From Gnetum montanum (taxonomy: Eukaryota > Streptophyta > Gnetopsida > Gnetales > Gnetaceae), in assembly GCA_015680685.1 (NCBI GenBank), contig MNCI01023951.1, forward strand, positions 309,242 to 373,241: DNA of 64,000 bases, given 5' to 3'. The position numbers and the translations under genes are program-made. Shown here piece by piece: positions 24,605-36,420 of this stretch. Under the pieces are notes generated by a model. The model did no database searches, was not told the DNA's origin, and saw nothing but the letters and a program-made list of their open reading frames with translations. The first letter of the stretch is position 1. Each line of letters begins with the position of its first letter.

Positions 24605-25458
24605 CTATGGGGTGTCTCCATTTGCATCTCCTTTGCCGCCTGCCTTCACTTCATCTTCTTGTGTATCATCTGCCCCTGCATTGCCTTCTACCGATTCTTC
24701 ATTCTCTCCCTCCATGGGTCTTGCACCCTCATTTGGATTCTGCATCGCATGAATGAAGTAGTTAGCTAGGGCAATAACCGCAACAAACGCAAGCTATAAC
24801 ATAGCATGAGCATCTACCCATTAAAGCAACTAACCTAAGAGTAGCCCACATCAGTCTCAAGAGGTATTTGGTCTAGACCAAGCCTGAGGCAACAACAAAT
24901 CTCCTCTGTCGTAATGTCCATCCAACGTCTATCTCTAGGTTCAGCATTCACAGTAATAGCTTTCTCCCTTTGCATAGTCATCCATTCCAGAGGTTCCACG
25001 AAAAGGGAGGTGGTTGCGGTCTCTCCTATAGGAAGATCAACCCTTAAGTCAGGAGATTCCGTGACCTTCACCTACTCTTTGAACTTAGCGTAGGCTTCAA
25101 AAGCACCGATGGCATTCATGAATGCTTCATACGTGAATGCCTCCATAGCAGTGTCTTTGTATAGTCTTTGATGGGTGTCGTTCCCCAACTTGTATGCATG
25201 TTTGTGGTTTCTCTGGATTCGTCCTCATTCAAAGAATTTGGCACTGATATCTTTCATATCTTGATACTTCTGGGCTAGCAAGTCCATCCGCATTTGTTGT
25301 TCCACTATCTCGCAGGTGGACTCAACATTCTGGTAAATGACAATCCAAAACTTAGTGTAGTCATCTACAGCCCTCTTACAATTGACAGGGTTAGGGTTAT
25401 GATTTATGAGGAAGTCGACCTTCAACCTGAGATTCTCCACCTCAGTGGTCCACCACAA
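24605..25458 (-). pseudogene. Element B antisense gene remnant (exons 7 and 8 only)
   Basis: Antisense to B. The exon 7 part runs from about 25458 to 24837 and reads, among others, EIVEQQMRMDLLAQKYQDMK and RNHKHAYK. It aligns with VERKAQVDLLNLKCQD and KNHKHHYKK of C exon 7. Further matches are a TESPDLRVDLPIGETATT segment and an ITTEEICCCLRLGL segment (C: VSEEEILHWLEFGLG). Exon 8 is 24739-24605 after an acceptor ATGCAG, acidic and ending ANGDTP and stop. A donor-like AG before GTTAGT closes exon 7. Exons 1-6, with the HAD-like and PF20167-like domains, are absent. This shows that the antisense arrangement predates the split of the three elements. Two stops are present. Confidence 0.65.
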
Positions 25459-25600
25459 CCTTAAACTACCAAAATTTCAATCTTTACATTGCCACTCTTA
25501 GCAAGTTGCATCTTGGTGTTTCTTTGTAAATTTTCATTCCACACAACCTCTGATGTCCCTTAACCAAGCTTTCATCTTATAATGGCAGGTCAAGCTAGAG

Positions 25601-28600
25601 ATGGGAATCCATCGTGACCTTTCCACACCTTTAACATTAGCAGGGCCATAGGGCAAGCTCGCGAGACAGTTGAACCCCAACATGATCGACTAGGGGTCAA
25701 CTATGACTAGCACTATAGTAGCCTTAGAAGCATCCCCAGATTGGCCCAGGCACCTGGTCCAAGCCCTTGACTTAGAGGCAAGGGACGTAACCAAAGATCC
25801 TCTTGTTGAGACACCTATGACCATGACAAAGGGGAAGGTGAAAACATTGAAACCTAGCTCCCTCCTAGACACGCAAATGCACGAAAATGTAGCCAAAGTT
25901 TTGTAGGACAACATCGATGTCTTCACATGGTCATACAGTGACATGCCAGGTCTGGACCCATGGCTAATTCAACAAAACATCATCCTAGACCCCCACATAA
26001 AGATAGTTAAGTAGAAAGCTCACAAAGTTAATCCAGAAATCACACTAGCTGTGAGAGATGAAATCACTAAGCTATACCAAGTAGGTTTCATCTGCATAGT
26101 CAACTATTCAGAGTGGGTGTCCAACATCGTTGTAGTTTCAAAGAAAATGGGATGGATAGACTTCCGAGACTTAAACAAGGTAACGATCAAAGACAACTTC
26201 CCACTCCCAAGCATTAATAAACTCATCGACACCATAGTTGGCCATACTCTGTTATCCCTCATGGATGGTTTTTCCAGATACAACCAAATATGCATTAACC
26301 TAGAGCACCAATTGTCAACAACTTTCATGACCCCATGGGGGACCTTCTTCTATACCATGATGCCATTTGGGCTCAAGAATGCTGGAGCAAAATACCAGCA
26401 AGCCATGACTTATATTTTTAGTGACTACATCCTAGAAACATTAAACGACTACGTAGATGATATAGTGGTTAAGTCTAAGGAGGTAGCTGATCACCCACAC
26501 AATCTGGGGGTAGTCCTGAAATGTTCTCAAATGCACAACCTACACCTCAATACTAAGAAATGAGTCTTCAGGGTGAAAACAGGATGCATGTTAGGGTTCG
26601 TAGTATCAGAAGCCGAAATACAGGTGGACCCCGACAAAGTCAAAGCCATCGTCAACCTAGCGCCTCCCACAAACCTTAAAGACTTATGAGGTTTACAAGG
26701 TAGAGTGCAATTCATTTGAAGGTTTATAGCTAGGTTGACTGACAAGTTACTCCAAATGCAACATCTTCTAAAGAAGGGGGTTGACTTTGAGTGGACAACC
26801 CAGTGTCAACAAGCCTTCAACGACCTAAAGAAGTAGCTCTCGCACCTCCCAATGGTGCACCCGCCACAAAGGGACAAGCCTTTCTTCATATACCTTACCA
26901 CCTCCAACACTTCCACAGTGGCACTGCTATGTTAGAAGTGGGACGATAATTCTGAGATACCAGTGTACTACCTGAGCCATGCACTAGTAGCATACAAGGT
27001 GAAGCACAACGAAGTGGAGAGGAACTGGCTAGCCCTAGTGTTTGCACTAAAGAAATGGTAGCATTACCTATTCCGCAGCACAACCAACATCATTTGCAAA
27101 AGAAATATACTCTGGGCTATCACCTGCAACCTGTATGAAAGTAGCAGGATAGCCCAATGAAAAGCAATAACCACGGAATTCAACCTATGTTATGTAAGTC
27201 AATCATCGATGAAGGGTCAAGCCATAGCGACCCAACTCACAGCCTCGCTAGTCAACAACCAGGCAACCATAGACCCTAAGTTCCCAGACAAATATGTTAG
27301 CAATGTCACCATCGTCCCGTCGCATTTCGAAGCAACTTTACACTTCGACGGTGCATCAACCGCGCGAGAATGTAGTGCCGCTTCCACAATCACGTTCCCC
27401 TCTGAGAAAGTGCACCCATCTGCTTATCGTTTCATGTTCCCTTGCACCAACAATGTGGCAGAATGAGGGGCTACTTAGAGGCATCTTAGCTACCCAAGCA
27501 CTATGCATACAACACTTGGCAATCTGGGGAGATTCACAACTAGTTATGAATCAAATCACTGAAGTCTACACCTGCAAGGCTATGCACTTGCAACCCTACT
27601 ACGACCTAGCAAAAACCCTACTTTAGCAATTTTCAACCACTGATGTGCAACACGTGCCATGCAACAAGAACACCATAGTAGACACCCTAGCTACCCTCGT
27701 GTTAAACATCCCATCACATTCCTTAGCAAACCTGCCAACCACGATCGCAGAATGCGTAGAGCCTATCACTCAGGCAGAACACATGGCCTTTGTCAACGCT
27801 AGAGATGCCCTGGAGTGGTATGCCAACATTAAAGCTTATCTACAGCACAGCGAGCCCCCAGGTGGATTGACATCTACCTAGAGAGATGCAATATGTAAGC
27901 ATGCTTGGCAATACGTGCTCATGGGAAATCATGACCTATGCCGACGATCCTACGATAGGATATTGCTAGCATGCGTGGGTGATGAGCAAGCACAAGAGGT
28001 AGTTAATGAGATCCATGAAGAGCTGTGCGGTGGACATATAGCGAGCAAGGATATGGCTGCGAAAATCATACACCTAGGGTACTATTGGCCCTACATGGAG
28101 TAGGACTATCTTTCAAAAGTCAAGACATGCGACACGTGCCAAAGATACGTAAATCTTATACACATAGCACCTACAGACCTGCACCCCACACAAATCACAT
28201 GGCCCTTCCAATGATGGGGATTAGACCTCATAAAGCCTATTACGCCTAAGTCCTCTACGGGGCATAGCTTCATTATCACTGCCAAAGAGTATTTTACCAA
28301 GTGGATGGAAGCTATTCCCCTAAGGAAGATGACGTCTCAGCAAATCTGTCGTTTCATCCTTGATAACATCATAACTAGGTTTGGGCTTCCAATGACTATT
28401 GTGACCGACATTGGGCCACAATTCAACAATATGGAAACTCGAACCTTCTGTAGCAACCTAGGCATTAAATAATCATTTTCTTCCCCTTATTATCCACAGG
28501 CGAACGGGCAGGAGGAAGCTACAAATAAGTCCATCATCAACTTGCTGAAGCGAATGCTCAATAATAGTAAGAGGCGGTGGCACGAGCAGATCCTCTACAT

Positions 28601-29057
28601 CCTCTTGGCCTACCGAACGACTTGCAGAACTATGACAAGTAAGACCCCTTACAGTCTTGTTTACAGATCTGAAGCTGTATTGTCTCTTGAGTTGCAGGTA
28701 CACTCACTTTGGATGATCCTGTCTAACGTAATGAGCAAAGCCCAAAACAACGAATCGCAAACCATTGACCTCGACTCAGTAGAGGAGAAACGCATGCAGA
28801 CGCTAAGACGAATCAAGCACTACTAGAGAAAATAGCAGTAGAAGCACCATGCAGACCCGCATCGATGACCAGTGTAGAAAGAAGACCTCGTCCTCAAGGC
28901 CATCCGTGATCACTTGAGAAAATTCTCAGCCAACTGGGAAGGTCCTTACGTGGTCACTACAGCCTTCGGAAATGGAGCCTTTAAACTAGCGGACATGGAA
29001 GGAAATGAGTTCGCCAACTTGGTGAACCACACATGCCTCAAGCCATACTATGTCTAA
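25601..29057 (+). pseudogene. pol: Element B pol (RT, RNase H, second RNase H, integrase), decayed
   Basis: ATG at 25601 aligns with the pol starts of A and C and lies 12 bases after a possible acceptor (AATGGCAG before GTCAAGC). RT: FRDLNKVTIKDNFPLP, LMDGFSRYNQ, MPFGLKNAGAKYQ, and catalytic YVDD at 26450-26461. The RT-linked RNase H follows. A Tat-type second RNase H carries HFDGAST and FPCTNNVAE. A two-base deletion near 27461 (GAATGAGGGGC) moves the frame. Integrase: GGHIASKDMAAK...CDTCQRY zinc region, LDLIKPI, TDIGPQFNN and ANGQEEATNKS hold the D, D, E positions. The tail ends LKPYYV and stop at 29055-29057. Stops such as KKW-stop-HYL and FQ-stop-WGL point to G-to-A or C-to-T changes. Confidence 0.9.
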
Positions 29058-29064
29058 AGAATAA

Positions 29065-29340
29065 TGGCAACAACAAGCACCATCTGCTACGACAATAAAA
29101 TGGCAATTGCACCAAGCACCGTCTGTTACGACGATAAACTGGGAGTTGCACCAGAAAGCGTCCGCAATTATGATAAATGAGCAGCATAAAGTAGCATCAG
29201 CCAAGATGTTAAACTGGAGGCAACTATCCACTACGACGTAAAACTGGCACTGTTAGTCCACTATGACTATAAACTGCCATTGCACATCCGCTATGACGAT
29301 AAACCAGCACACGGTCTACCAAGACCTTAAACTAGGTTCG
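29065..29340 (+). repeat. ACGACGATAAACTGG repeats after B pol
   Basis: Seven to eight degenerate copies of GTCYRYTACGACGATAAACTGGC at about 35-45 bp spacing. The same motif in the same orientation relative to the element follows pol in C (GACGGTAAACTG) and A. Confidence 0.75.
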
Positions 29341-30305
29341 TATCGCATTCCCAGCATGCATCAGCACCATATACACACCAAACGAGTGGGCGCGATGCTA
29401 ACGAGTGGCTGGGACATCGTAGCTTTGGAACATCATTCACGACACATTGAGAACATGGTTTGAAACATATGTGACACTGCCACCCTTCGCATCATGCTAA
29501 CTCTCTGAAGATTCCGTATGGTGTCACACTAACCCTCCGAACTTACCGTCGCCACGGCCCATCACCTTCACGGTAGTTCTTAGGTTAGCTCTCGCATCTG
29601 GAGTTCCAGCAGTATTGTGGCCCAGCCACAATATTGTTGCTCCAAGTCCCTACCAACGCCTGGGCTTGCACGACATTAACTATGTGGCAATTGATCCCAT
29701 AACTGAACCAGGAATGCAAACCCTTGGCAAGGATTCCAGGGCATTTGTACCCAACTCCTCCACATCGGCATTGCCAAGGCCACTGCTGGTTTTCCTACTT
29801 TGGGCATCTCACACCAGCAATAGTGCCCAAGAGTAACAACAATGCCAACAACCAGCAAGACCTTGTCCCCACAAACACATCTCGCTACAGCAGCAAATGC
29901 TATAGCATCATGAAGCGAGTGCCTCGACTAACATGGCTATTTGATAATGCAAACTCTAGTAGGTGCGTAACACAACTTGCCATATGGAAGGTGTCTGTAG
30001 GTAGGTCAAAACCTTTCACAGATGTAATGTAACTCATCCTACAAAGGGGGCACCTGCCTACAGGAGGTTGAAGAATAGCGTCAACCAAAGATCAAAATGC
30101 AAACGAGCCCCTCAGAGTACTCCAACGAGGGACTCTGCTAAACATCATCTTTGCTCTCTACCTTAACCTCTACAAAACTAATGCAACACTCTCAAGTGTG
30201 GCCAAGCAACATCTCAACACTCATCGAGCGACAACCTTAGCATTTTGTCGACTGCGGTGTTTCATATTCTTTGCTGACATCCATCGAGCTCGTTCTCCAG
30301 ACGTC
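29341..30305 (+). other. Element B 3' untranslated region
   Basis: About 960 bp with no open frame that I can support. I found no equivalent of the small accessory ORF of A and C. Sequence is less AT-rich than the LTRs. Confidence 0.5.
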
Positions 30306-30320
30306 GACAAAGAGAGCCAA
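30306..30320 (+). other. Element B polypurine tract
   Basis: GACAAAGAGAGCCAA directly precedes the 3' LTR (TGAAACACCC). It matches the tract of A with one or two changes. Confidence 0.78.
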
Positions 30321-31953
30321 TGAAACACCCTAAAAATGCAGGGTCATCTTTACTTCACTTGGCTTTTGCAGTACTACAGAAGTTCATTGGGAGGAGAACG
30401 TTCTGAGTTCAGGCTGGCCAGTTTGGAAAATTTTCTACTTTGAGCATGGATAGGTTCTGTTTCATCCTGCCTATCCACTAAAGTAGCCTGACCAGCCGAT
30501 AGCCTGCTCAGAAATGGTGTGCAAAATTGGTAGCAGCACTCTAGATGCGCAAAAAATAGTTCGGCAAGTTTTCTAAGTCACGAAGTCTACTACGCTACAC
30601 TACGCCTCATAGCGTAGCAAGCTTCAAAAAAGCCAACGGCAAAATGAAGTGCCACGCTACGCTATGCCACGTAGCATAGCATGGAAATGGCTTCACCACC
30701 ATTCCCCTCATCCAATTTCAAGTTCTACAACGATGTCCCTTTCCGTCAGGAACCGGTGGACCATGTCTGCTACTACGCTACGCTGAGCTACATGGTGTAG
30801 CGAGGCATAGCAATCTTGCAGAAGGGACAGAAGGCAACTTGAAGAGAAAAATCAATAAATTTCACAAGACTTGCATCGCAAAAGACGAAGTTTGCAAATT
30901 GCTAAAACTTTCGCGACCAAGGCTAGTCGCTATGCTATGCTACACTATGTAGCATAGCATAGCGTATCAAGCATACAACATGTAGCAGAATGTACGATAA
31001 GGTGCTATGCCATGCCAAGCATGTTACGCTACAAAGCATAGCAAGGCATGCGGGTAGTTGTGCGACATCAATGAACTCCACCTAATTGGACCATTGGCGC
31101 ACGTCTCCAAACGATGACGACGCAATTACAGCATGGCAGGCTTGTAGTTATTGCATGACAAGCTCGCATTACAATGGTCATGTAGGTCCAACGGTCATAC
31201 ATGGCGTGAGTGGCATCGACAAGTCAATGCATGCCCTCTAGTCCTATAAATACCCTAGCAAACAGCATTCAAAAAAGAGTTTGCATTTTTTAAAAAGAAC
31301 GACATTCAAGGGGTGAGAACTTTTTGAATCCTAAAAACTTCTCCCCTCTCTAGCATTGTAACATCAAGCATTACGAGCTCTCTGTTTGATACTGCAAACA
31401 ATTAGCATTTTCAGCTGACACTATGTTCCACCTTTCTTCTACTACCTTGGTAGAATTTTCATATTATCAACACCTAAGTCCACACCTTAGTGCAGTATGT
31501 TTTTCTCTGCACGTCTTGGTTGCTCTCGGGATCTCTGCACTTCATCATGCTGTGCAACCGATTGTATCCATCTTAACAGAGAAAGTTTGTAGCTTCAAAG
31601 TGGTGCATGTTTCTAACTACCCTTTACTTTATTTCTTTCCTACTGTCCCATTTTCATTACTTTTTTTTTATTCACTTTCAAACATTACTTCGCATTGTTG
31701 TCGCATTTTCTAATTTATTTGCTTTCAGGCATCATTTTGCATTTCCATTTCGCATTTCCATTCTGTCTCAAAGGTACACATTGCAAAAGGCTATATTGAC
31801 ACCGACGTAAGTCCCTATCTGATTGACTAGACCGTTCAAGGTGCCCCGTATCCGCACATACCTAGCACAGCCCTCCCATGGGTATAGGGTCAAAACTGTC
31901 ATGCCCGTCGACCCCTCTATGTTTTTTAGATGCTAACGTTTTTGGTTGCTACA
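30321..31953 (+). repeat. Element B 3' LTR
   Basis: Starts TGAAACACCC and ends GGTTGCTACA; partner of 17805-19406. Same TAGCATAGC/GCTACGCTA array (30575-31045) with many transitions relative to the other copy. TATA box at 31245-31252. Confidence 0.92.
31245..31252 (+). promoter_or_regulatory. TATA box of element B 3' LTR
   Basis: CCTATAAATACCC at the same place as in the 5' LTR. Confidence 0.6.
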
Positions 31954-31958
31954 TACAT
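31954..31958. repeat. Target site duplication of element B (right copy)
   Basis: TACAT, identical to 17800-17804; A gag resumes here. Confidence 0.88.
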
Positions 31959-33198
31959 CGGGCCAGGCCTGAAGTAATAGACATTCTAATCGAAATGTCA
32001 CTAGGTGGAAGTTTGGATCTCCCTCTCCATTGTACTTGGTTAGCTGGGGTAATGAGATTCCCTTTGGTAAGGTTAACGGTGAAACTGAAGGGTTGATTGG
32101 ATCATCTTGGTATAGTTTTAAGGCACTTTACCTCCTTAGTTAACAAGTGCATCATTTTCTTTGTGACTGCCCACTCTTGGGTGGTAGGCAGACCGGGGGG
32201 TTGAGTGGATTGTGATTGATAGTAATTCGATTGTTGCATTGTTTATGGAAACAGAGACTATTGGATTATTGATTTTTGTGGTTGAGCAGCATTCAGAGAC
32301 GGGATTTTAGGATGTGGTACACTGTAGTGAGTTGATTGGTGTTGTTGAATAGCTAGTGAAACCCACTCCCTAGCCATGGGTTGTGAGGTGACATCTTGAA
32401 CATGTTGGGCTGAAGTAATCAAGGGTGCTCCATGGGTTTGCACTTGTGGTATGTAATGGATGGACGTGGAAGCTGGTAGAACTGATGACATCCCAATTAC
32501 TTGAGGTTGGAAGATTGATCCTACATTAGCTTGAGGAGGGGGTTTTCGGGACTGCACTTGCGGAGGTATGATGGAAGTGGACGTATCAAATTGAATGTTG
32601 GACATGGAGAAGATGGGAATGGAAGTAGGTAATTCTTGTCGAGAAACTAGTGCTTGAGTGTTTGCGGATTAAGGAGGAAGCAAAGTTTTCTCCAAGAAAG
32701 GTTGGAATAATGAGTTTGTATGGGTGTGAGGACTGACGGTATGGTATGAATCCCCATGCTTAGATTGGGTTGCAAAGTCATCTTCCTCATCTCCACTCTG
32801 AGGCTCTATTGGAGGTGGCTGTAAGGCTTAACTCCTTGCCATGAGAAGCTAAGATATGAGTTGATGATGGTATTCGAAAAGGGGAATTATATCAAATGCT
32901 GAGGGAGCGAACTCACAACCTCCTTTGTAAATGAGCTCATAGTTTCTCTTTGCTTCTCTCTGTATGCGATCGATAGGCAGGTTGGCTTGAATCTTCACAC
33001 AAATGAAGTTATATTTTTCTGGTGTGAGAATTGCATAAGTAGGATCTTTGCCCTGTAGCCTAAGTGACTGCCGAGTTGGGCCTTGAGGGTTTATCTATTC
33101 AATAATAGTTATGGGTTTCATAGCAATCACACGGTTCGAGGTTTTAGCCCCAAAGTCAGAGATCGGTAGTGTCATTGTGTTGATCTGGGAAGATTCCA
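31954..33198 (-). pseudogene. gag: Element A gag N-terminal part, cut by element B
   Basis: ATG at 33198 starts MESSQINTMTLP. A block follows that is shared with B and C gag (TRQSLRLQGKDPTYAI, then EKYNFICVKIQANLP). A glutamine/proline-rich region (about 32605-32258) includes IGMSSVLPASTSIHYIPQVQ, matching IGMLHVIPASTSAHYIPRI in C. At the B junction it reads GEGDPNFHLVTFRLECLLLQ, a capsid-like block that continues at 17799 on the far side of B. Several stops interrupt the frame. Joined across B, gag order is as in C. Confidence 0.85.
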
Positions 33199-33204
33199 TA
33201 GTAA

Positions 33205-33480
33205 GCATGAATACACTGGGCTAGACAAGCTGAGCGTGCGTAAGCTAGGTGGTCAAGCTGGTGTGAGTATGTTGGGTGTGGCATGAGTAAGATTGACATG
33301 TGTATACTGAGCATGTGCAAACTGGCTTGAGCATGAGTAAGCTAACAGCATCAACAAGTTGGCTTGACAAACTGGCGTGAGCAAGCTAGCTTGAGCAAGT
33401 TGTCGAGCTAGCATGAGTAACTAGGGCAAGCATGAGTAGGTCAAGCTGAGCGTGCGTAAGCTAGCTTGACAAGTTGGGCT
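33205..33480. repeat. AGCGTGCGTAAGC / GTGAGCAAGCTAG words in the A leader
   Basis: About a dozen copies of GCTGAGCGTGCG, GGTGTGAGTA, AGCATGAGTAAG and CAAGCTAGCTTGAGCAAG between the primer site and gag. The same family of words fills the A LTRs and intron 1 of its antisense gene. C has AGCGTAGACAGAG words at the same place. Confidence 0.75.
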
Positions 33481-33579
33481 TTAGTTCCAGTACTTGGTTT
33501 GGGCAGCATTTGAATAGGTCTACATAGTGTTTGAACAGGAAGCGTGATCAGTGTTTTGATAGATGGTAAATGAGTTCAG

Positions 33580-33597
33580 GTTCTCCTTCTAGTTCCA
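33580..33597 (-). other. Primer binding site of element A
   Basis: Minus strand TGGAACTAGAAGGAGAAC starts six bases from the LTR end; it aligns with the primer sites of B and C. Confidence 0.6.
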
Positions 33598-33603
33598 ATT
33601 TAC

Positions 33604-35346
33604 TATACTAATCGAAATCATCGACGTAAGGCTAGAAGGGAGAAACAAACACTGAAAGATTTTTGAAAAGACACAGCTGACCCTGCCTTCGAGTGAGGAC
33701 AAGTTGGAAAAGGAAATGAAGGCAGAGTGCCTTGGATGGTCTACACGTAAATCAACCAAGGACTTCCCCAAACGTAAGCTATGACTTGCACTGGGGTTAT
33801 CGTAAATGATGTACGAAATGTAAACAGTGACACACGAAATGAAAATAGAGTGTATACTAAACTGTATTGTAAAAAAAACATAAAATGAATTTAAAAAAGA
33901 GTAAACAATATAATGGAAGGAAAAAATGAACTGTATTATATTGCTTAGAATGAATGTGCACCAATCAAAGAGTAGCTACGCATGTGGATGGAAAGTCAAG
34001 CACTAAGCCCTAGGGTGATATGCTTGTAGGTGCTTAGATGCTAGGAGTCAGGTGTGCCCGAGCATCCAAAAGTTGCTAGTTAGTGTTTCCTAAGCCGTCA
34101 ACCTTCAGAATTGTAAATCCCATTTATGTGAATGGATGGGGTATTTATAAGGTTTAGCTAGGTTTGGGTATGGAACTCATAGATGGATCAATGGCTAGAA
34201 AATGAGAGAAAAACGAATCATGTGGCAGGTGTTAGATGGATAGCTACATGTCAATTGGACATGCATAGGTGGGCTATGTTCTTGACCGAATGCACTGTAT
34301 CTTACAACCTGTATTGGCTTACACAAGCGAGCTTATGCCCATGGAAGCAGATATAATTTGGAGCATAAGAGCTTGACCAGCTCACAGATGATGAAAATTT
34401 ACAATGCAAATTTACAATGAAAATGATAATGTACAATAAGAGAGATTGAATTCGGCTCGCTTGAAACTTCTCGATCCCTGAATTGACTACTGCAGGATGT
34501 TGATTTGAGTCATTTTGTGGCTATTTGAGGCATCTTTGTTTCACCAGAGCTTCCAGCGTGAGTTGATTTTGTCTTGGCGTGTCCTCAGTGTGTGTTTGGC
34601 GTACTTTTGATTGAGCATGATCAGTACTCACGCTGCACTCACGTTGTACTCACGCTGCCAGTGTGACCTCAGCATGACCTAGGCATGAGTGAGCTAAAAA
34701 TGATGTATTTCACACCAATTTTTTACCTTTCAAGCCTATTTCTTTAGTACAGCAATTTTCTAACTATGGTTGACCTTGAGAGTAATCTGCAGGTCTGAAA
34801 TTGAGCTGGAATATGCCTTGTTTTAAACCACCTATGGTAGCTCACGTTGGACTCACACTGCCAATGTGACCTCAGCATGAGCTACAAAAACCTGCAATTT
34901 TGAACATGAAATCTAGAATTCTGGAGGTTGGGACTTGAATTTGTCAACAATGAACCCTGAGGATGATTTTCACCTTTGAAATCAAACCATTTCGACTTGG
35001 TTTTGAGGCTCTCAGAGTTGGTCATGTTGTACTCACGCTGCCAGCATGACCTTAGCGTGACCACAGCGTGAGTGAGAAAATTTATATAATTTGACCCAAA
35101 ATATGAATTCCCAAATGCTAAAACTTGAAGTGGACAACAGTGACCCTTGAAGATGTCTTACACCCTCACATTGGACCATCTTTGACTTGATTTCGGAGTC
35201 GTTGGAGTCGCTCATGCTGAGGGCAAGCCAGCTTGACAAGCTGAGTGTGAGTTACATGCCTTAGTCAAATGTTTGCCTCCCGAAAGCTTGAAAGGATTTG
35301 AGTTGTTCTCATTTCAAAGTATTAGACCTAAATTAGCGGTGTTTCA
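33604..35346 (-). repeat. Element A 5' LTR
   Basis: Partner of 2283-4010. On the minus strand it begins TGAAACACC and should end in TACA, but the last bases are TATA in this copy, a C-to-T change. It contains an inverted pair CTCACGCTG (35032-35040) and CAGCGTGAG (35064-35072) plus many single copies. Confidence 0.92.
34142..34151 (-). promoter_or_regulatory. TATA box of element A 5' LTR
   Basis: Minus strand TTATAAATAC, conserved in the other LTR. It would drive the sense transcript of A. Confidence 0.62.
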
Positions 35347-35351
35347 CCATC
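35347..35351. repeat. Target site duplication of element A (right copy)
   Basis: CCATC, identical to 2278-2282. Confidence 0.85.
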
Positions 35352-35482
35352 AATGAATAAGCTTTGATAGTGAACCTTAGGAAATTTTAAAATTTCCATG
35401 GTTTGAAAAGGTTAGTGCTAAAAGGTTTCAAAGCAAGTTCCTCAATATTTACAATAATGAATGATGGGTAAACTTGTTTGGT

Positions 35483-36420
35483 GTGTTGTTAAATTTAAGT
35501 TTAAATTATCTTTATTTTGTAACAGTTTTTATATTGGCTAATTATTTTGGGCATGTTGGCTAAAAATAACAAAATCCAAAGTATGCAATATGTCAAAAGA
35601 ATATGTAACTTCTTACTCCTAATTTTGATTACTTATAGGTTTTAACATTATAGTTTAGCTTTAACCCAAAGCATGACATTATGACCATTATATAAGTGGA
35701 TGCTTGGGTGGTCTTATTAACACATCTTCACCAAATCAAAGCGTGTGAGAGGCATAATTCAAGTTGTAGTCTCTTTCTCTTATGAACGCTTAATTTAAGC
35801 TTGTTGTAAATCTTAAAGAAAAAAAATCGGATTTCTAAGACTTGCTAAGAGTTGGAGTTGTAATTTTTTGTGTTCTTGATGCATTTTTTCTGATACTATA
35901 ATTTAATTTCTATATCTATATCTTGCAATTACTTTATTTTCTTACTTAATTGAGGTGTAAATTCACAAATTGTGTTGTTAATTTTAACTTCAAAACACCT
36001 TTATGTTGTAACCATTGCCATGTTGACAAATTATTCTTGGTGTATTAACTAAAAATAACAAGAGCTAAAGTACTATTCACACCTAATTTGGCCATGATTA
36101 ATTATGGATCATAACTCTATAATTTGGCTTTTACCCAAAGCATGACATAATGACCACTATAGAAGTGGATACTTAGGGGATATTACTACATATTTATGAA
36201 ATCAAAGGGTGTGTGAGGCATAATTGGTCTCTTCTTCTTGTGAAAGATTGATCTAAGCTTGTTGTAACTCTCAAATTAAGAAGATGTGGATTTCTAAGAC
36301 TTACTAGGAGTTAGAGTAATTGGTGGGGTTTGCCTATGCTTCCCCCATGTGTTCTTGTACATCTCTTCCAATTACATAATTGAATTTCTATTTCTCTTTC
36401 TTGCTATTTTTTTATTATCG
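35483..36420 (+). repeat. Two-copy direct duplication, about 470 bp each, LTR-like
   Basis: Units about 35483-35960 and 35961-36420 share, in order, GTGTTGTTAA.TTTAA, TTGTAAC, GGCTAAAAATAACAA-like, TTTAACCCAAAGCATGACAT, ATGACCA, AAGTGGATRCTT, GTGTGAGAGGCATAAT, TTAAGCTTGTTGTAA and GGATTTCTAAGACTT. Within each there is a TATA-like ATATAAGTGG/CTATAGAAGTGG before the leader. The pair could be two LTRs in tandem or a simple tandem duplication; no ends with TG..CA and target duplications were found. Confidence 0.6.

Larger units (their letters stand above)
17805..31953 (+). mobile_element. Element B: Tat/Ogre-like Ty3/gypsy element nested in element A gag
   Basis: LTRs of 1602 and 1633 bp, TACAT target duplication, primer site and polypurine tract define a 14.15-kb element. 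The order is LTR, repeat-rich leader, gag, protease, array of GGCC words, antisense remnant (exons 7-8 only), RT, RNase H regions, integrase, 3' repeats, LTR. It is a relative of A and C (same LTR start TGAAACACC, same primer site, same gag-pol) but about 4.8 kb shorter, mostly because exons 1-6 of the antisense gene are missing. The LTR copies differ noticeably (roughly 12% over the first 195 bp by hand), so the nested insertion is itself old. Confidence 0.92.
2283..35346 (-). mobile_element. Element A: giant Tat/Ogre-like Ty3/gypsy LTR retrotransposon, interrupted by element B
   Basis: Two directly repeated LTRs (1728 and 1743 bp), 5-bp target duplication, primer binding site and polypurine tract define the ends. 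Read on the minus strand the order is LTR, leader, gag (split by B), protease, a 6-kb block with an antisense gene, RT, RNase H, second RNase H region, integrase, 3' untranslated repeats, LTR. Without B and its duplicated 5 bp the element is about 18.9 kb, a size known for Ogre-type elements. RT and integrase match the plant Tat group by their motifs. The LTR copies differ at roughly one position in seven or eight in a hand alignment of their first 245 bp (about 34 differences), so it is old. All reading frames carry stops. Confidence 0.92.

Noticed and set aside
25225-25458. Independent minus-strand gene in B
   Set aside because: It aligns with exon 7 of the antisense gene in A and C, so it is described as part of that remnant.
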